This document shows positions 56,392 through 64,000 of a stretch of DNA of 64,000 bases, piece after piece. The translations under genes were made by a program, and so were the position numbers. The stretch is from Cutaneotrichosporon cavernicola. Lineage: Eukaryota > Basidiomycota > Tremellomycetes > Trichosporonales > Trichosporonaceae. Positions within the stretch are counted from its first letter, which is position 1; each line of letters starts with the position of its first letter. Location: assembly GCF_030864355.1 (NCBI RefSeq), contig NC_083394.1:2046001-2110000 (forward strand), written 5' to 3'. The notes under the pieces were generated by a model. It ran no database searches and had not been told where the DNA came from. It saw nothing but the letters and a program-made list of their open reading frames with translations.

Positions 56392-57965
56392 GATGGATCT
56401 GGTGTGATATCGGGAGGGGGTCGGATACTAAAAACAGACACCACGGGGCATGCGAAGTGGACGCGATGCGATGCAGATATCATTCCATCAGAACGGTATG
56501 GCATCAGTGTACCGAGGATGGACAGAGTATTCCCATCAGAACGGTATGTCATCGGTGTACCGAGGATGGACAGAGTATTGACTGGCTATCTTGGAGGTCA
56601 ACGTTGACGACAACTGACTGGCTGCAATAGGCCAACTAACGCTGATACATTGACACCAGCCATGGCTCTCGACGCAAGTGCATACCCTCGCTAGCGTCGT
56701 CAGATGTTGTCATGATGATGTCGCGATGACAAGCGCGTTGGGTCGTAACCCCGGTCGTGGGCTGCATCATCTGGCGGTGTGAGACAGTCGTGGGCTGCAT
56801 TTGTACTTTGGATGGACCCAAACTAGTAGCGTGCACTGGGATCGGGGCTTTGTCTGTAGCGGGTGGCGCGAGACTTGACTCCCTCGCCATTCGACACGTA
56901 GAAGGATAGCCAAGTTGGGTTGTGTCAGTGGAAGTAGGCATTTGCAAAAGTTGCAAGATGGTGGGTGGAGCGGAATCGACGAACTCTGGTATTAACAACA
57001 TCTCGGCAGGAACCCCGCCACGCCCCACGCTGTAGGTCCGCCAGATCTCCTTTGTAGAAGCAGGCTCCACCACGCCATCTCGACGCGTCGATGTGATGCA
57101 CGAACCATGGCCTCTCAAACGAATTCTCACGTTATGAGTTGATCGGTCACGTTATCTTGGTCGGGTAAATCCACGGTTATTCCGAGATCTCGTCACTATC
57201 GCCAGGGCAATCGCCATGACGTCGCCTCTCATCACTGCTCCACTTGGCGCACCTGGCACACCGACGACACTGTGGCGTTGCGTAACTTTATGATCAGAGG
57301 TCGAGGTCAGGAGATGAGGCCTGGACCAGAGAGAGGACGAGAGCGTGGATGAGAGGGTGGCGGGTGGCGGGTGGACGAGGCGGTACCTGCGAACCAATCA
57401 TGGCGTCTTGGCATTCCGCATTCCGCGCTCCACTCGAAACTTAATTCGGATCCCACAAACTGAACGAGACGACGAGGGGAACACGTGTCCTTTGTGTGCC
57501 CGCTAAGATCTAAGTTGACGCGTACCACTGTCATTGTGCTTAGTGTTGCTTGAGGACCCGAGCGGCAACGACCCGACCGATAGGGCATGAGGGCTGCGAG
57601 AGCTGCAAGAACGCTGACACACTGTACGATCAGCGAAGGCGCCATCAACACCATAGGGGTCATGCAGTTTGGCTCGGTTTGGAGCCAGATCTGTTCTGTA
57701 CCGGGTGCCGAAACTCTGCCAGAAGCGGCGTGCCTCCGCCGACATGCTTGATTACGAACCCCGTGGCATGACCGCATGACTGTTGTCTCCTCAGTCCTCT
57801 GGTTTACAGGTCATGCGCGCAACGCATATGAGATGGTTCAGTCTGACGCCACTTTCCAGCTCACTTCCTCACTATATTACTCACTCACCTCACCCCTGCT
57901 CACCACTACCCTGGTCGCCATCATTGCCTTCACCATCAACGCCACCAGACCCACAATCCACCACC
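56392..57965. other. Intergenic region with a 48-bp duplication
   Basis: About 1.57 kb with no gene recognised. The duplication is listed separately. The 150 bp before 57966 are pyrimidine-rich and probably contain the promoter and leader of the next gene. Confidence 0.5.
56485..56580. repeat. Two-copy 48-bp direct repeat
   Basis: CCATCAGAACGGTATG begins both copies (56485 and 56533); each continues through GTGTACCGAGGATGGACAGA to GTATT, with two or three differences. Confidence 0.85.
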
Positions 57966-59072
57966 ATGCTCGATGCCGCCTTCTTCCCCCACCTCGTTGA
58001 GGGTATCCTCGACAACGCACCGTACGAATCGCTCCTCGCTTTCCGCGCCTCCAGCAAGGAGTACAAGCAGCGCGCCGACAAACGCCTCTTCACGCGGGTC
58101 GCTCTCCTCCCCCGCGTCGAGACTGGCAGGTGGCCACACCTCTCAGGCTCGCTGTGCACGATGGCCTCGCCCAACCCCTCGCGGTCAGCCTCGCCGGCTC
58201 CCTTCACCTCGACTGCCACCCAGCCTATCCCAATCCCAGGTGCGACCGAGCGCGCCACCGCCAACCTGGCTTCGTCGCCTGGGATGCCTGGCCTCTCGTC
58301 CTCGCTCGGCCCCACGCCACCCGCCTCCCGACCCCTCACTCCCACGCCCGTCTACTCGAGACTGCCCCTCGGTCCGCCAAGTGCTTTGCTCGACAATCTC
58401 TCGCTCACCCGCGTCCTCGATCTACCGCGAGACGATGCTCCTCGCGGAGACGCCCTCCAGCCCCTACTCTGGAGGCTTGAGAAAGGTCGGGCCCAGCTCG
58501 AGATCGTGCGTAACGCAGGATCCCGCGTGCCTCGCTGCATCCTCCCTCGCGCGCACACGTTCGTCGACTTCGCCATCCCGTGGAACACATACCTCTTCCG
58601 CCTTGGGCCTTCCATGTTCCCGCCCAGCACACAGCGTACAGTCCTCCACGCCGGGGGGACTATGCACCCCGACGCCGCCGAGGGCGCGCTCGGCACAGTC
58701 CTCGTGGCGATGGGGATGAGCGAGATGCCACGCTCCTTGAAGGAGGCGGTGGTGGTTGTGGGATTGTGCGAGGGCAGCCCTGAGGCAATCGTTGAGTATG
58801 GCCAGCTTCTGTATGCGCTGGCGCAGAACGTCATGGTGGGCGGATACTCCATCGAGATCGTTGGCATCGAGTGCGTCCTCAAGATACCCGAGGTTGACCA
58901 TGAGGATCGCGACGTACCCGCCCAGATCGCTCGCCATCTCGCACCTTACATTGAGGGCAGCACGCGCGCCGAAGTCACCGACGTCCTCTCGCACATCACA
59001 TACACTCCAATGGGGCGCTGGATGGCGCGCCCCAGCGCGACCGCCAAGCTCGAGAGCCGCTTCGACTTGTAA
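57966..59072 (+). CDS. Hypothetical protein with F-box-like N-terminus
   Basis: A single exon of 368 aa starts at ATG 57966 after ACCACC and a CT-rich leader. The N-terminus reads MLDAAFFPHLVEGILDNAPY then LLAFRASSKEYKQRADKRLF, the leucine/arginine pattern of F-box-like motifs found in large families of unnamed Tremellomycete proteins. A Ser/Pro/Thr-rich linker of about 80 residues follows. The C-terminal 200 residues contain TFVDFAIPWNTYLF, VVVVGLCEGSPEAIVEYGQL and IEIVGIECVLKIPEV, a mixed alpha/beta domain that I do not recognise. A role as a substrate adaptor for SCF ubiquitin ligase is possible but weakly supported. Its stop is 112 bp from that of the convergent M13 peptidase gene. Confidence 0.7.
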   Translation: MLDAAFFPHLVEGILDNAPYESLLAFRASSKEYKQRADKRLFTRVALLPRVETGRWPHLSGSLCTMASPNPSRSASPAPFTSTATQPIPIPGATERATANLASSPGMPGLSSSLGPTPPASRPLTPTPVYSRLPLGPPSALLDNLSLTRVLDLPRDDAPRGDALQPLLWRLEKGRAQLEIVRNAGSRVPRCILPRAHTFVDFAIPWNTYLFRLGPSMFPPSTQRTVLHAGGTMHPDAAEGALGTVLVAMGMSEMPRSLKEAVVVVGLCEGSPEAIVEYGQLLYALAQNVMVGGYSIEIVGIECVLKIPEVDHEDRDVPAQIARHLAPYIEGSTRAEVTDVLSHITYTPMGRWMARPSATAKLESRFDL

Positions 59073-59184
59073 GCACACTGCTTGTATTCTTGTTGTTGCC
59101 ACTTATAATGCGTTACCCTGTGCAGCTAGGCTATGCATAGATGCTTGTAGATGCTTGTGTCCGTCTTCTTCCTGATTTCAGCTT

Positions 59185-61886
59185 CTACCACAGCGAGCAC
59201 TGCTCGCTCTTGGGCGGGTTCATCGGCGAGCCCGGCTTGCAGTTGAACGCCTTGTGGAATGCGTCGTTGTCCCGAAGCGTCCCAATCACGCGCCAGTACG
59301 GCGGCGAGTGGGGATCGGTACGCACGCGCGCAACGGCCGTTGCGGGGCGCGTGAGGGTGGCCCAGATACGCCCGAACGCGATGAAGAACAGCTGCTCGGG
59401 TGTGTAGTCCAGGCCGGGAAGCTGCTCGGGATGCTTCGAGTCGGCTTTCCACGCGGCATACGCCTGTGCGAGGCCCGAATCGGCAATGTCCTCGCCGTTC
59501 GTGAGGTTACCGTTGACATACACTTTGTTCTCGTTGTCGTCAAGGACAAAGTACTTCGAGTACTGACGCGAGACGCACTGCGCGCGCTCCTCAAATGCCT
59601 TGATAGTCTTGTTCGTCCACCAGTCACGCAGACGCCCCTGCTCGTCGTACTGTGCGCCAGAGTTGTCGAATGCGTGTGTGAGCTCATGTGCTGCCACCGC
59701 GCCGAACGCGCCGTACTTGAGGTGCGAGGGCCAGTCGTACGAGTAGAAGGGCGGCTGGAGGATGCCCGCTGGGAAGACAATCTCGCCGTCAGGAGGCGAG
59801 TAATACGCGTTCACGGTCTGTGGGTACATCTCCCACGTGTTGCGGTTGCGCTCCCGGCCGAGGGTGAGCCATGCGCGGCGGTTGTCCATGATCTCGCTAC
59901 CGAGCACGTTGCCGAAGTAGTCGTCGGCGACAATCGGTACGTTCTGGTACCAGTTGCGGATCGAGTTGGGGTCGGTCGTGTTTGGGCTGAGGGGGTAGCC
60001 GACCTTAGGAATGATAGCCCTGGCCTTCTTCTGGGCCGCCATCGCTGACTTCTCGTCCATCCACATGATGCGCGGAAGCTTGTCATAGAACGCCTGTATA
60101 ATCGAGTTGATGATGTGCTCGCCGTCGGCCTTGGCTTCGGGAGAGAAGGCGGCCTGAACAAACTCGCGTCCAGCAATGAAGCCAACGATTCCGTCAACAG
60201 CGCTTAGGCAGATGTCCTGCCGGTTCTCCTCAGTGCCGGGTTTGACGCCAGAGAGGACGTTGCTGAGCGTCTTAACCTGCTTGCGGATCTCCGTCTTCGG
60301 GCCAAGGGCTCCTCCGTACGTCATCGCTAGCTTGGACACAAAGTAGGCGCTCAGGACGTGGTCCGGTACTTCCTCAACCAGCTTGGCGATCTTCTTGAGG
60401 TACGGTGGGTGCGAGACGACAATCTTAGACGGGAACTTGCGGGGGGCCATCGCCGAGAGATACGCGCCAAGGTCTAGGAAGGGAAGAGCCCTCTGGACGT
60501 CCTTGGCGGTATACGGGTTGTACGAGAAGCTCGGGTTGAAGAGGTACTCGGGGTCTGCGCCAGCCATGGCAATCTTGCGCTCGAAGTTGACGACCTTGGC
60601 CGCGAGCTTGTCCATGCGCTTGTCGAGGGGCTCAGTTTTGACCGGGTCGTCCTTGTCGCCTCCCGGCCACGGCCAAGGCCAGCCCTCCTCAGCAGCCTCC
60701 TGGAGGATGTCTTTAAGGAGGTCGCGCTTGTCGTTGCTTGCGAGCGACTCCTCAGCGACGCTCTTGAGCACGCCGGAGATGACAGACTGGTACAGGTCAA
60801 GGATGGGCTTCTCCTTGTAGTATTGTTTCGACGGAAGGCCACCGAACGACTGGTAGAAATACAGCGACTGGATCTGCGAGTTGTCGCCTCCTGCGTCACC
60901 CTCGATGATGAAGTTGAGGAGGGCGTCGACCCCGCGGGCGTGCAGGAAAGCAAGTGCCTTGGTTATCTTCTGCTTGCGATCAGGCTCGACCACGGTCTCG
61001 TCGAACTCGAGTGCGGCGGGCTGAGCCGCCACCTCAACCTTACCAGCATTGCGGAGGTGGTGGGCAATATCCTTGCGCGTTAAGGCCGTCGCACGCAGCC
61101 ACTCGGGCACTTCGTAGTCGGGCGTGTAGGAGCCGGCCCAGAAGGCCTCATCGACAAGCGACTCGGAATCGGGCATGGGGTTCACGTCGAAGGAACCCAT
61201 GGCACCGACAACCTCCTTGACGAGTGGGAGGAGTGGCTCCGCGCCGCGCTCGTTAAGCTTGTCGACGTCAATGCAGGAGGTGTACGTGTCCTTGAGCTTG
61301 CGGAGGTTGTCAGTTTCGGCGTCGAATCCCGCGCCCTCAAGGTGAATGGAGTCGATAATCTTGAGGAGCGTCTTCTTGTTGCGGTCAGCCACGGAGTGGA
61401 ACTGTCCGTAGATCCCACGGTCGGCTGGAATGCTGTTCGCCTCAAGCCAGCCACCATTGGCGAAAGCGTAGAAGTCGTCGCAGGGGTCGGCCGACACGTC
61501 AATGGACCGAATAATTTCCGCTGCAGCTGTCACACACTCGGGCGTGGTGCACACAGGCTTGGGTGGCTTGCCAGTCGGCGCGGGGAGGTCTCGGGTAACG
61601 GTGGTGGTGACGGTTGGAGAGTGGGCACGCTCCTTCTTGAGCGCGACTTCGGTGCTGGCAAAGAGGCCGATGAAGGTGCCTGCAATGGCAACGAGGACGA
61701 GGACAAGGATCGCGAGGACCTTCTCCCGGTTGTTGAGTTGAGTCGGGTCTAGCACGCTCACACCGCTGTTGCTGTTCTCGCGCTCGTCGCCGTCCTCACG
61801 CTCGAGGAGGGGCGCGTCCTCTTCTGGTCAGCGGGGCTGCTGTCGGATCACATACCCTGGTCGGTAGATGGCCGCGGCTCTGCCAT
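59185..61886 (-). CDS. M13-family zinc metallopeptidase (neprilysin/ECE type)
   Basis: Exons 61886-61856 and 61823-59185 encode 889 aa; the intron is 32 nt (GTATGT to CTGACCAG) and splits a Glu codon. It is a type II membrane protein: a short acidic cytosolic tail (LEREDGDERENS), then the helix VLAILVLVLVAIAGTFIGLF and a large outer domain. The outer part starts CTTPECVTAAAEII and DPCDDFYAFANGGWL. NAYYSP and the zinc motif HELTHAFD are followed by NGEDIADSG with the third zinc ligand, and the C-terminus ends CSLW, matching the CxxW end of the family. It should cleave small peptides at the cell surface or in the vacuolar/secretory system. An unusual acidic, Trp-rich insert (EEGWPWPWPGGDKDD) lies in the middle. 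It is divergent from MCM6. Confidence 0.95.
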
Positions 61887-62294
61887 GATGAGTCTACTCT
61901 ATAATTGAGGGATAGAGTACGATGTGATGTGAAAGGCGATGGGAACGGGTGGTGACTTGAAGTGGCGAGGTGACCAGTCGGTGACCACCTCTATCTGGCA
62001 CCCCGCGTGGGCTATAGGGACTATGACGCAACACCAACACAGTACTGAACGCGTCACTCTAGGTCACATGACTTCATGTGACTGAGGTCCGAAGCATTAG
62101 GAACCACAATAGGAACTCTGCCTAATAACCACTCATTAGGACCACGCGAGTCTGATGCCGTTCGACGCGCCTGACGCGTCTGATGTCAAGATGAATCTGG
62201 TTGCTGATTGGAGAACAACAATTAACGCGTCTTGAGCTTCAACCACCTCGGTATAACCCCCCTGTTCATCTCATTTCCATACTCTTCACTCACA
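61887..62294. promoter_or_regulatory. Divergent promoter with three MCB elements
   Basis: ACGCGT, the MluI cell-cycle box bound by MBF in fungi, occurs at 62049-62054, 62174-62179 and 62225-62230, all upstream of MCM6. A 20-bp inverted repeat, GTCACATGA-CT-TCATGTGAC, lies at 62063-62082. Three MCB sites in 180 bp are a strong sign of G1/S control of MCM6; the effect on the M13 gene on the other side is unknown. Confidence 0.65.

Positions 62295-64000
<1,706 letters not shown>

Overview
The window looks like nuclear DNA of a basidiomycetous yeast, most plausibly a Tremellomycete of the Trichosporonales type. Seen directly: GC-rich coding sequence, many genes split by very short GT-AG introns (commonly 30-40 nt) with CTGAC/CTAAC branch points almost touching the acceptor, pyrimidine-rich leaders before start codons, and eukaryotic gene content. 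The order-level placement is an inference from intron style and gene content, not from a search.

Layout. (1) 0.1-10.6 kb is housekeeping: an AMMECR1 protein, the splicing factor Cwc21, an unknown acidic/basic protein, an RTC3-like SBDS-domain protein, HMG-CoA synthase (ERG13) and cytochrome b5. (2) 10.9-40.8 kb is an accessory nutrient region. It holds a DHA2-type MFS pump, a MAL-type sugar transporter, a 3.8 kb repeat-rich stretch without convincing genes, an AAAP amino-acid transporter, a LacZ-type GH2 beta-galactosidase, an anion/vitamin-type MFS (ACS), a monocarboxylate-type MFS, a second AAAP transporter, a short-chain dehydrogenase, a second DHA2 MFS, an alpha/beta hydrolase ending in the peroxisomal signal SKL, and a secreted laccase-like multicopper oxidase. 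From 19.1 to 36.9 kb every recognised gene is on the plus strand. (3) 40.8-43.7 kb is mostly non-coding. (4) 43.7-64.0 kb returns to conserved functions: a proline-rich unknown, an M1 aminopeptidase with a long KTEG repeat insert, the RAD17/RAD24 checkpoint clamp loader, the Golgi protein KSH1, a PhzF-family protein, another alpha/beta hydrolase, an F-box-like unknown, an M13 (neprilysin-type) peptidase and the 5' part of MCM6, which runs off the window end.

How genes may work together (inference). The accessory block has seven membrane transporters in about 26 kb beside a beta-galactosidase, an oxidoreductase, a peroxisomal hydrolase and a secreted oxidase, which fits uptake and breakdown of plant or dairy carbon and nitrogen sources. 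RAD17 and MCM6 are replication/checkpoint genes; the MCM6 promoter carries three ACGCGT (MCB) motifs, as expected for G1/S control. RAD17 and KSH1 share a short divergent promoter, as do the M13 peptidase and MCM6, and CWC21 and the 3.0 kb gene.

The most unusual features are the ultra-short introns (29-34 nt, supported in many genes), the KTEG array inside an otherwise canonical metallopeptidase, a start codon that forms an exon by itself (KSH1), a probable GC-AG intron, and the cluster of unrelated minisatellites at 16.4-18.0 kb. I found no convincing tRNA, rRNA, transposon or CRISPR array. Intron boundaries were read by eye from splice motifs and frame continuity.
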